A stretch of DNA of 33,078 nucleotides from the NCBI GenBank assembly GCA_009839505.1, contig VXPO01000077.1, positions 1 to 33,078 of the forward strand, written 5' to 3'. Shown one piece after another: positions 15,427 to 22,811 of the stretch (positions within the stretch are counted from its first letter, which is position 1; each line of letters opens with the position of its first letter). This DNA is from Gammaproteobacteria bacterium. Lineage in GTDB: Bacteria > Pseudomonadota > Gammaproteobacteria > Pseudomonadales > Azotimanducaceae. A program made the position numbers and the translations under genes. The notes under the pieces are model-generated. The model worked only from the letters and a program-made list of their open reading frames with translations, was not told the DNA's origin and did not search any database.

Positions 15427-18063
15427 GTGGACCTTAAGCGATATCAGACCGAGACACTCGACGTCCTTCGCCGCTTCTTCGAGGAGGCACGGATCGGCGG
15501 GCCAAAGAACTCCTATGAAACCGTGACGCGAGAGCCAGAGCAGGCCGGGCGCCTTGGTAGCTATGGTGGCAACTACCGGCCATTGTCGGGCTTACCTGAG
15601 GTCCCATACGTCTGTCTACGCTTACCGACAGGTGGCGGCAAGACGATCCTCGCGGCGCATGCAGTCGCCCTAGCCCGCGACGCCTGGATCGAGAAGGACT
15701 GGCTGATGGCGCTATGGCTGGTTCCGACGAAGACGATTCGGCAGCAGACAGCAGAGGCGTTGAAGAATCCGCGCCATCCGTACCGACAGGTGCTTGATGA
15801 AGCGTTTGATGGGCGCGTGCGCGTGTTCGACATCGCGGACTTTGCCACCATTCGTGCGCACGACGTGCGTGGGCAATGCTGCATCGTCGTCGGAACGATC
15901 CAGACTCTGCGTGTCAAGAGCACGGAAGGTCGCCGGGTCTACGCACACAACGAGGATATGGAACCGCACTTCACGCAACTGGCGAATGCTGCAGGGCTGG
16001 AGTTGCTGGCTGGGGGTGGCGGCCCGAAGTACTCGTTCGCGAACCTCATGCATCTTCATCGGCCATTGATGATCGTCGACGAAGCCCACAACGCTGTGAC
16101 CGGGCTGACGCGAGAGATGCAGGCACGGGTGAACCCTTGTGCCGTCGTTGAGTTCAGCGCGACACCGCGGGTGAACTCGAACATCCTCCACAACGTGTCG
16201 GCGACCGAGTTGAAGGCGGAAGAGATGGTCAAGCTGCCGGTGATGCTCTCGGAACACGACACGTGGCAGGAGGCGGTGAATGGGGCAGTCGCTGCGCGAA
16301 AGGCATTGGCGGAGGCGGCGGCGCATGATCGCGACGGCATCCGCCCGATCGTTCTTTTCCAGGCGGAAAAAAGGAACGAGGAGGTTACGGTCGCCGCTCT
16401 GAAGCGCCACCTGAATGAGGTTGAGCAGATACCGGGCGAACGCATCGCTGTGGCCACAGGCGACCAGCGCGAACTCGATGGAATCGACCTGTTCGATCCG
16501 GGCTGCCCGATCGAGCATGTCATCACAGTCGAAGCGCTGAAGGAGGGTTGGGACTGTTCCTTCGCCTACGTGTTCTGTTCGGTGTCGCGGATCCGGAGCG
16601 CGGTGGACGTCGAGCAGTTGCTTGGGCGAGTGTTGCGGATGCCTTATGCGAAGCGTCGCGAGATGGATGAACTGAACAGGGCCTACGCCTATCTCTCGGA
16701 GCCCTCCTTCGGTGAAGCCGCGCGAGCGCTCGTCGACAAGCTGGTTCAGATGGGTTTTGACGAGGACGAAGCGCGCGACAGCATCGAGCCAACGCAACGG
16801 GAACTGGGTATCGAGGATGATCTGTTCTCTCAACAGGACGTATCCGAGCCTACGTTCAGATACACGATCCCTGTTGATCCGAGGGTGACGTCAGACCTAG
16901 AGGTGCGTGACGGCGTTGCGATTCGTGAGAGCCCAGGCGATAAGGTCGAAATCGTCGTTGTTGGCCACTTCGATGCGCAGCTCGAAACGAGGATCTTCGC
17001 ATCGCTGCCTGAACGCGAACGTGGCGAGTTTGCCAAGGCCGTGGCGGCGTATAGAGCACAGACGCAGCAAATTGTCTCCCCTGCAGGAATGGGCGAGACC
17101 ATTCTCGTTCCCCGTCTGATGTCGGAGGTTCAGGACACGTTGACATTCGCTGACACCGACGTGTTGATGGAGTACCACGACTGGTCGCTTCTCGATCATC
17201 CGTGGAGACTGGGCAAGGGCGAGTTCGAGATCCGCACCACCGCCCGCAGCTTTGAGATCGATCTGGACGGAAACCGCATCTCCTACCAGTTCGCGACCGA
17301 GGTGGAGCAATTGCAGTTGGACGTGCAGGTCGAGGGATGGACACAGCAAGCCCTAGTGCTGTGGCTCGACCGCCAATTGCGGCAGCCGGACATCGCTCAA
17401 GGCGAGATGCTGGGCTGGCTCAGTCGCCTCGTGAGTCATCTGGTCGAGGTGCGCGGGATGCACATCGCCGCGTTGATGCGTTGCAAGTTCATCCTTGCGC
17501 GTAAGGTGCGGGAGAAGATCGCTGCGGCCCGCCGTCGAGAGCGAGCCGGGGTCTATCAGCGGCAGTTGCTGGCACCGGGAGCCAAGACGGAAGTCTCGTT
17601 CGAGCACACCTTCGTGTTCGAGGACGGGATGTATCGGGACCAGCGGCGCTATCGTGGAAGTTGGAAGCCGACGCGGCACTTTCTCGGCCCGGACCGGGTT
17701 CCGGCCTTTGATGGCGCTGAGGACGGCGAGGAATTCCGTTGCGCCCAGGCGATCGACAGCCTGACCAGCGTGAAGTTCTGGGTCAGGAATGTCGCTAGGC
17801 ACCCCGCGTCATTCTGGCTGCCCACCGCGAGGGGCAAGTTCTACCCGGACTTCGTGGCGCTGCTGGAAGACGGTCGGTTGATGGTGGTGGAGTACAAGGG
17901 GTCGCACATCGCGGAAGGTCCCGACACCGCCGAGAAGCGGACCATTGGCGAATTGTGGGAACGAAAGAGCGACGGGACGTGCCTGTTCCTGATTGCGGAG
18001 AAGCTAGTCGACGGTGCCGACACACGGACGCAGATTCTCGCGAAGGTCGGGCCGAAGGTCTGA
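15427..18063 (+). CDS. res: Type III restriction endonuclease, helicase-nuclease subunit (Res)
   Basis: 878 residues from a GTG at 15427 preceded by GAGGCGGC. The superfamily 2 helicase core has Walker A LPTGGGKT (66-73), DEAH (218-221), SATP (244-247) and motif VI EQLLGRVLRMPYAKR. The C-terminal PD-(D/E)xK nuclease is complete: P807-D808 in FYPDFVALLED, then E822-Y-K824. Res with Mod cleaves DNA after ATP-driven communication between two unmethylated sites. All motifs are intact and the gene is not interrupted, so the system looks functional. Confidence 0.92.
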   Translation: MDLKRYQTETLDVLRRFFEEARIGGPKNSYETVTREPEQAGRLGSYGGNYRPLSGLPEVPYVCLRLPTGGGKTILAAHAVALARDAWIEKDWLMALWLVPTKTIRQQTAEALKNPRHPYRQVLDEAFDGRVRVFDIADFATIRAHDVRGQCCIVVGTIQTLRVKSTEGRRVYAHNEDMEPHFTQLANAAGLELLAGGGGPKYSFANLMHLHRPLMIVDEAHNAVTGLTREMQARVNPCAVVEFSATPRVNSNILHNVSATELKAEEMVKLPVMLSEHDTWQEAVNGAVAARKALAEAAAHDRDGIRPIVLFQAEKRNEEVTVAALKRHLNEVEQIPGERIAVATGDQRELDGIDLFDPGCPIEHVITVEALKEGWDCSFAYVFCSVSRIRSAVDVEQLLGRVLRMPYAKRREMDELNRAYAYLSEPSFGEAARALVDKLVQMGFDEDEARDSIEPTQRELGIEDDLFSQQDVSEPTFRYTIPVDPRVTSDLEVRDGVAIRESPGDKVEIVVVGHFDAQLETRIFASLPERERGEFAKAVAAYRAQTQQIVSPAGMGETILVPRLMSEVQDTLTFADTDVLMEYHDWSLLDHPWRLGKGEFEIRTTARSFEIDLDGNRISYQFATEVEQLQLDVQVEGWTQQALVLWLDRQLRQPDIAQGEMLGWLSRLVSHLVEVRGMHIAALMRCKFILARKVREKIAAARRRERAGVYQRQLLAPGAKTEVSFEHTFVFEDGMYRDQRRYRGSWKPTRHFLGPDRVPAFDGAEDGEEFRCAQAIDSLTSVKFWVRNVARHPASFWLPTARGKFYPDFVALLEDGRLMVVEYKGSHIAEGPDTAEKRTIGELWERKSDGTCLFLIAEKLVDGADTRTQILAKVGPKV

Positions 18064-18076
18064 CTTCGGAGTGAGT

Positions 18077-18850
18077 GTGGGCAGGGGGCCGAAAGGTAGC
18101 GAGGTTGGAGTCGAACAGTGGTTGCGTCGTCGACCAGGGATTACGGACGTGCGCTTTGTCGGCGACGAAGGCGAAGGGCCTCCCGACTTCCTTGCTCGTT
18201 TTCACGGCTGTTGCGTCGCCGTGGAAGTAACGAAGATGGCACTCGAGAGTGGGTGGCCCGAGAAGTACCGCATTGCGTTCGAACGGGAATTGTGCGCCGT
18301 GGTCCAATCGGTGAAGGATGACCCACGGGCACCGCGGTGGCATGTGGTTTGTTCATATGACCCCGACCAGCCGAAGCCCCCGAGGCGGAACGGCGATTGG
18401 AAGCGGCGTCTCAGGACAGCTTTGATGAGGGCGAGCGGCGGCGGAAGCCTCCAACTCATCGAAGAGAGGTTGCGAGTCGGCGATGGCGTGGTGGTCGAGT
18501 ACTTCCCGGCAGGAAACGACGGGAGTCTACCGTTCGTCAACGAAGACGGTGCGTACTACGTGGTAGGTGCGGCCTCCGAGCGGATCGCGGAGGAGGTTCG
18601 CAGGAAAGCCGCCAAGGTCACGTCCTCGCCAAGTGCGCGCAGTTTTCAGGGGCAATGGTGGCTCGCTCTCGACGACGAGGTCGTGTGGGTGCACTCCGGG
18701 CTAGACGAACGCGAGTGGCAGTCGATCCGAGAGTCCGTAGGCGTCGCCAACGAAGATGTCGGGGTTTGGAGCAAGGTCGTCCTAGTGAGCGAACGGACCG
18801 GCAATTGGACGACGATTTGGGAGCGGCAAGGCGAACGAGAATTGAGGTGA
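18077..18850 (+). CDS. Putative PD-(D/E)xK-like protein, function unknown
   Basis: 257 residues from GTG 18077, placed 5 nt after GGAG; GTG 18071 is a close alternative, and the frame is open back into res. I do not recognise a named family. The N-terminal third has GEGPPDFLARFHG followed by CVAVEVTKM: D37, then E50-V-T-K53 on a hydrophobic strand, resembling the PD-(D/E)xK nuclease core with a shifted lysine. Later, ALDDEVVWVHSGL and VWSKVVLVSERTG look like beta strands of an alpha/beta fold. It starts 13 bp after res in the same direction, so it is likely co-transcribed with the type III system and may be an accessory. Confidence 0.6.
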   Translation: MGRGPKGSEVGVEQWLRRRPGITDVRFVGDEGEGPPDFLARFHGCCVAVEVTKMALESGWPEKYRIAFERELCAVVQSVKDDPRAPRWHVVCSYDPDQPKPPRRNGDWKRRLRTALMRASGGGSLQLIEERLRVGDGVVVEYFPAGNDGSLPFVNEDGAYYVVGAASERIAEEVRRKAAKVTSSPSARSFQGQWWLALDDEVVWVHSGLDEREWQSIRESVGVANEDVGVWSKVVLVSERTGNWTTIWERQGERELR

Positions 18851-19147
18851 CGATGTTGGGGCTTCGCGAAGTAGCAGACGGCAGATCCGGCGCTCGCTCC
18901 GTGAGTATGCGAGCGTGTCGCGGGTTGGGTTAATGCGCGCGCGCCCGTCATTGCCGATGGCCCTCACGACCTCCTCCAGGCGGAAGGAGCATCCGCGGTA
19001 GGGAACTAGCGACCAATCGTCGGACGGTTCGGAAGGTCTAGCCGACAGTGGTGCGCCCGAGAAAAAGGGTGTTTTGCGTTGCTACGACGTTCTAGAAGCG
19101 GCATGTGCCGCGTCATGCAACTGGAACGACACCAAGGAGGTTCTGCA

Positions 19148-20194
19148 ATGACTACACCGACGAGCAAAGAGCGCGAATGGTTCACGATCTTCCGCACTGA
19201 CGAGGGAAACCGTTGGCTGTACGACGAAGTGGTCAGCGGACGGCTACGGCAGGGATGGGGTGCGCCTGGACTGGGTCTCCGCAGCGACAACGGCGCGGCG
19301 GTCGACAAGCGGGATTGGGAGGCGGCCTACCGGGAACAAACCGACTGGGGCGAACCGAGTCCCATGCGCTTTGCCATCCTGAGCCGAATGCTGGAACTGG
19401 ACGACGGCGACATCGTCGCGATGCCAAAGATGCCGGCTTGGGACCGGTTCACCGTCGCGCGGGTGAGCGGTCGCTACAAGTTCGAAACCGGCAGGGGCAT
19501 CCAGGACTTCAGGCACGTCGTCCCGGTCTATCCGGAGAGCGTGCGGACGTTCGCCCATCGGGCCAACGAACACGCGTTCCTCGTGTCTGCGCTTTTCGCG
19601 AGGGCGAACCATCGTCCGGCGGTGTCGTTTTGCGTCGGCGCGGAGCAGGTCAAGGCGGCGCGACGGTTGCTGGAAATCCCGGGGAGCGTGGCCGAGAAGC
19701 CGCAAGAGAGTCTGGTCGCGGCGGCAATGGACGACGCGTTCCGGGCCGCTGCTGAGTTGTTCGCGAAGACGGTGGCGGGCTGGAACGGAACGCTGTTCGA
19801 GAACGCGGTTCGGCAGCGGTTCATCGACCAGGGCTACGAGGTCAAAGAGACCTACAGGCGCTACGACGGCGAGGGGAGCGACATGGACATGGTGGTGTCG
19901 CCGCCGCCCAGTCGGCACGGACCGTTTCTTCCCGCGGAGATTGCCGTACAGGTCAAGTGGAAGCAGGGGATCGACAAGGGCGACGCGAGGGCGGTCGCGC
20001 AGATCAAGCGTTGGGCGGAATGGCAAGGTAGCACCGCGACCAAGTACGTGATCAGCTCGGCGTCCGGCTTTACGGAGGCGGCACGGGAGGAAGCGGCAGC
20101 GAATGGCGTGGAGTTGATTGGTGGACTGCAGACAATGTGCTTTTTGCTCGGGCTGGCTGACCGCTACCGGGCGGACTGGGAGAAGCCGTCGTGA
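19148..20194 (+). CDS. Mrr-like restriction endonuclease with reader-like N-terminal domain
   Basis: 348 residues; the ATG at 19148 has a perfect AAGGAGG 7 bp upstream. The C-terminal domain (215-330) is Mrr-like: E218 in LFENAVRQRFIDQGYEV, D247 in GSDMDMVV, and Q268-V-K270 in IAVQVKWK, followed by KYVISSASGFTEAAREEA and VELIGGLQ. The N-terminal domain (10-130) shows EWFTIFRTDEGNRWLYDEVV, GRLRQGWG and DDGDIVAMPK, a pattern resembling EVE/PUA-type modified-base readers and the central domain of the McrB in this island. A modification-dependent (type IV) restriction role is inferred. It is preceded by a ~300-bp gap, so probably has its own promoter. Confidence 0.78.
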   Translation: MTTPTSKEREWFTIFRTDEGNRWLYDEVVSGRLRQGWGAPGLGLRSDNGAAVDKRDWEAAYREQTDWGEPSPMRFAILSRMLELDDGDIVAMPKMPAWDRFTVARVSGRYKFETGRGIQDFRHVVPVYPESVRTFAHRANEHAFLVSALFARANHRPAVSFCVGAEQVKAARRLLEIPGSVAEKPQESLVAAAMDDAFRAAAELFAKTVAGWNGTLFENAVRQRFIDQGYEVKETYRRYDGEGSDMDMVVSPPPSRHGPFLPAEIAVQVKWKQGIDKGDARAVAQIKRWAEWQGSTATKYVISSASGFTEAAREEAAANGVELIGGLQTMCFLLGLADRYRADWEKPS

Positions 20195-20242
20195 TGGCCA
20201 AAGATTGCAGAGACGTCCCTGCGTACGATGGCCTAGCAGGGT

Positions 20243-20333
20243 GCGCTGTCACTACCTCTGCGGCCGGTCGCAAGAAGTCTCGCGTATAGCGCCGACGAAG
20301 TTGGTTGGCCGGGGAAGTAGGTAGTGACAGCGC
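20243..20333. repeat. 15-bp perfect inverted repeat, 91-bp unit
   Basis: GCGCTGTCACTACCT at 20243-20257 and its exact reverse complement at 20319-20333, 61 bp apart, 48 bp downstream of the Mrr-like gene. Spacing is long for a simple terminator, and there is no T run. It could be the ends of a tiny non-autonomous element or a recombination/regulatory site. Confidence 0.75.
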
Positions 20334-20381
20334 GCCAAATCGGCGTTGCGGCCAGAGGCGGCGGGGCTGATAAGAATTCTC

Positions 20382-20420
20382 TTCTGGTGCCGTTTTGGTG
20401 CCAGATGCTATTCTGGAGCC
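20382..20420 (+). repeat. Three GGTGCC-type direct repeats, candidate integrase arm sites
   Basis: TTCTGGTGCC (20382-20391), TTTTGGTGCC (20393-20402) and TTCTGGAGCC (20411-20420). Clustered short direct repeats of this kind are commonly found as arm-type binding sites beside tyrosine integrases; the dead integrase begins 780 bp further on. Function is inferred only. Confidence 0.5.
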
Positions 20421-20428
20421 ATCTTTGA

Positions 20429-20500
20429 GCCGCCCTTGTGCGGCATGGTCGGAGGGGACTCCGGCAGACCGGGAAACCGGACGGCAGGCGGAAATCCTGC
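20429..20500 (+). ncRNA. Candidate structured RNA: three short hairpins
   Basis: Three hairpins lie within 72 bases: GCCGC/GCGGC with a 6-nt loop (20429-20444), CCGG/CCGG with a GAAA tetraloop (20469-20480), and GCAGG/CCTGC with loop CGGAAAT (20484-20500). A GNRA tetraloop and clustered stems in gene-free DNA suggest an RNA, but in GC-rich sequence short stems arise easily. It matches no RNA family I know. Strand is a guess. Confidence 0.25.
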
Positions 20501-21202
20501 GTGAGGGCGCGGCGGTCAGGCATGGCCACCAGCGTCCAGGTGCCGCTTCCGGGATGCTAGCGCATTCCGGAGTTCGCCGGGGAGATGCACCGGCATTCGG
20601 GCACGGATTCGCTACGTCGCTCTGTGGGGCGGCGGGAGCGGATCGGGATGCGCCGCTACTTTGACGGGCGGCATAGACCAACATCCCGAACGCGGCAGCG
20701 CGGCGGCTTCGCGAGACCTTCCGATGGTTCGCGGGGCACGACGGGACACGTTACTGTCCTTGATCGAGGCCGACACTGTCGCGGCGACCGAGGCGGTCGC
20801 GGCGGCCGGGGAGGCATCCTTGGCGTGGGTGGTTGAAAAACACCGCAGCCGCGGCACCGTTGGCGCCGAACAAGAGGCCGCCGGCCCATGTCGCAAGACA
20901 CGCCGCGGCCGCCGCATGCGACGGCACGGCAACTGCATCTTCGGGCCTTGCGCAGAAATGCGGGTCCGCAATGTCCTCGTCGAGGGACGGCGGATCGCCC
21001 AGCAAAACTGACCTCGCACGCCGGCCCGGCCCGCAGACGCGGCGCCGGGCGCGGCAGCTTCCCTCCGGCACCCGCTGAAAATAACTCCAGAGGCGCAATC
21101 GGTGCTGCTCCGGCGCACGGCGTTCCGAGCGGTCTCCCGCTTAGCGGACTGCTAAACACGGGGTCGTAGACCCGGTGCGCGGGCAGGCGTATATCGTCTG
21201 CG

Positions 21203-22066
21203 ATGCGTGACCTGAACTACGACCTGAAGCGCCTGCAGGCGGCGCACGACGACGGCTCCCACGGCACGCGGACGGTGCGCTCCTACGCGCTGGCGCAGAT
21301 CGCGGACGCGCTGCACGATCTCGGCTTCAAGGGGCTCAAGGCCACCGGGCTCCGGCGCAAGCACGTCGTGGCGCTGGTCAAGGAGTGGAAGCGCCAGGGG
21401 CGCTCGATCGGCACGATGAAGAACCGCACGGCGCACATGCGCTGGTGGGCGGAGCGTATCGGCCGACCGGGGGTAGTGCCCTCCAACGGGGAGCTCGGCA
21501 TCGCCAATCGCGAGTACGTGACCAACGAGGACAAGAGCGTTGTGCTCGACCCGGAGAAGCTGGCGCTGGTGAAGGATGAGCACGTCGTCATGGCGCTGCG
21601 GATGGAGGCGGAGTTCGGCTTGCGCCGCGAGGAGGCGATCAAGTTCACGCCCTCGAGGGACGACCGGGGCGACCGCATCCGGCTGAAGGGCTCGACCACC
21701 AAGGGCGGTCGCCCGCGCGAGGTGCCGGTTCTGAAGGACAGCCAGCGCCGCCTGCTCGACGAGGCGCGCAGGCTGGCCGGAGGCGGCGCGCTGATCCCGC
21801 CGGACCGCAACTAAAAACAGCAGCTGAAAGTCTACGAGAACCGGACCCGCGAGGCGGGTCTGTACCGGATGCACGGTCTGAGGCACGGCTATGCGCAGCG
21901 TCGCTACGAGGAGATCACCGGGTGGAAGTCGCCGGCTGCCGGGGGACCGTCGCGGCGGTCGCTGACCGGGGCGCGGCGGAGGATCGACAGGGAGGCGCGC
22001 AGGACCATCGCCCGCGAGCTAGGGCACGACAGAATTGCGGTAGTGGCCCAGTACGCAGGTAGCTGA
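21203..22066 (+). pseudogene. Second tyrosine integrase (Integrase_1-like), interrupted by a TAA
   Basis: An open frame from ATG 21203 stops at TAA 21812-21814, and the same frame continues at once with integrase sequence to TGA 22066. Joined, it is 288 codons. The N-terminal half binds DNA (YDLKRLQAAHDDGSHGTRTV); the catalytic residues are split: the first R in EFGLRREEAIKF is before the stop, while H-x-x-R in MHGLRHGYAQRRYEE, H in RELGHDRI and the nucleophile Y in AQYAGS come after it. The stop follows PPDRN, where a tyrosine codon (TAC or TAT) mutating to TAA would suffice. The truncated product lacks the active site. This is a different integrase family from the one at 11870. Confidence 0.85.
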
Positions 22067-22118
22067 AGTGTGCCGAACCGGGACGCGGCGTGGCGCGCCC
22101 CGGCGGCGACAGGCGGGA

Positions 22119-22589
22119 TCAACTGCGGGAGTAGCGCCAACCCGAATCGGTGAGAGAGGTGCGCCAGAGCTGCTCGGACTTTGGCTCGGGATCGGGCAGC
22201 GGCGACCAGTATGCGGCGCTCGGTTCCTTCTTCCGCCTGGCGTTCCAGGGCGATATCCCGCCGTCGAGATTGCTCGCCTTGTGCACCTTGTCGGGCGTGG
22301 CCGCGAACTCGTCGATGACGGCGGCGTCCAGGACGTCCTGGCGCTTCTGCGCGCGCTCGATGTCACGGGCGTCGCGGCACCGCGCGCAGAGGAAATCGCC
22401 CTCCAGCCGCTTGCGGTACGCGCAGCGCCGACAGCCGCCTTCCGCGACGAGCGCCGCGCGTCTTCTGCGGCAACTGGCGGCCCGGCGGTCGAGGCACGGC
22501 TGGCAGCTCGCGTACCAGCCACCGTTGGCCTTACGGGCGCGTTTCCGGCGACAGCGCGGCTGGCTGCACGTTTCGGGTTCTTCGCCCAA
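22119..22589 (-). CDS. Cysteine-rich putative zinc-finger protein
   Basis: 156 residues from a TTG at 22589; no better start is in frame and the ribosome site is poor, so the N-terminus is unsure. Cysteines occur as spaced pairs: CSQPRC (8-13), CQPC, a single C in AASCRRRR, CRRC and CARC, all within the first 75 residues and mixed with many arginines, a pattern of zinc ribbons binding nucleic acid. The remainder is helical then unstructured. No family name is recognised. It is convergent with the dead integrase, and similar Cys-rich small proteins are often carried by integrative elements. Real coding is likely but not certain. Confidence 0.5.
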   Translation of the reverse strand: MGEEPETCSQPRCRRKRARKANGGWYASCQPCLDRRAASCRRRRAALVAEGGCRRCAYRKRLEGDFLCARCRDARDIERAQKRQDVLDAAVIDEFAATPDKVHKASNLDGGISPWNARRKKEPSAAYWSPLPDPEPKSEQLWRTSLTDSGWRYSRS

Positions 22590-22811
22590 GACGGCGTGCG
22601 GAACGAAGCCCGGTGGCAGTCTGCCACTCCACTGAGCGAGATGCTGGGTGCTTGGTCGCTGACGGCGAATCGTGGAATCGCACCGGTCGCATCATTGGGT
22701 TCTATTGGCGAGAGGGGCGCTTGACCGGCGACATAGGTCTGAGAATTGACTGCGTCGCATTGACTTCACCGCATCAATCTCGGAACCTCCCCGACGATTT
22801 GAGGGGGGTGC

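Larger units (their letters stand above)
20195..21202. other. Gene-free 1-kb stretch with repeats and hairpins
   Basis: No frame in this kilobase shows recognisable protein or a good ribosome site; several overlapping arginine- and proline-rich frames on both strands look like GC-rich noise. It does contain a 15-bp inverted repeat, three GGTGCC-type direct repeats and a run of hairpins, described separately. It lies between the Mrr-like gene and a dead integrase and is probably the old end of a second mobile element. Confidence 0.6.

Noticed and set aside
20612-21159. Overlapping minus-strand frames as genes
   Set aside because: Several frames overlap in the same stretch, all rich in Arg, Pro and Ala, with no motif or ribosome site.
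21812-21814. Programmed readthrough of the integrase TAA
   Set aside because: TAA is the tightest stop and no recoding signal is seen; a simple nonsense mutation explains it.
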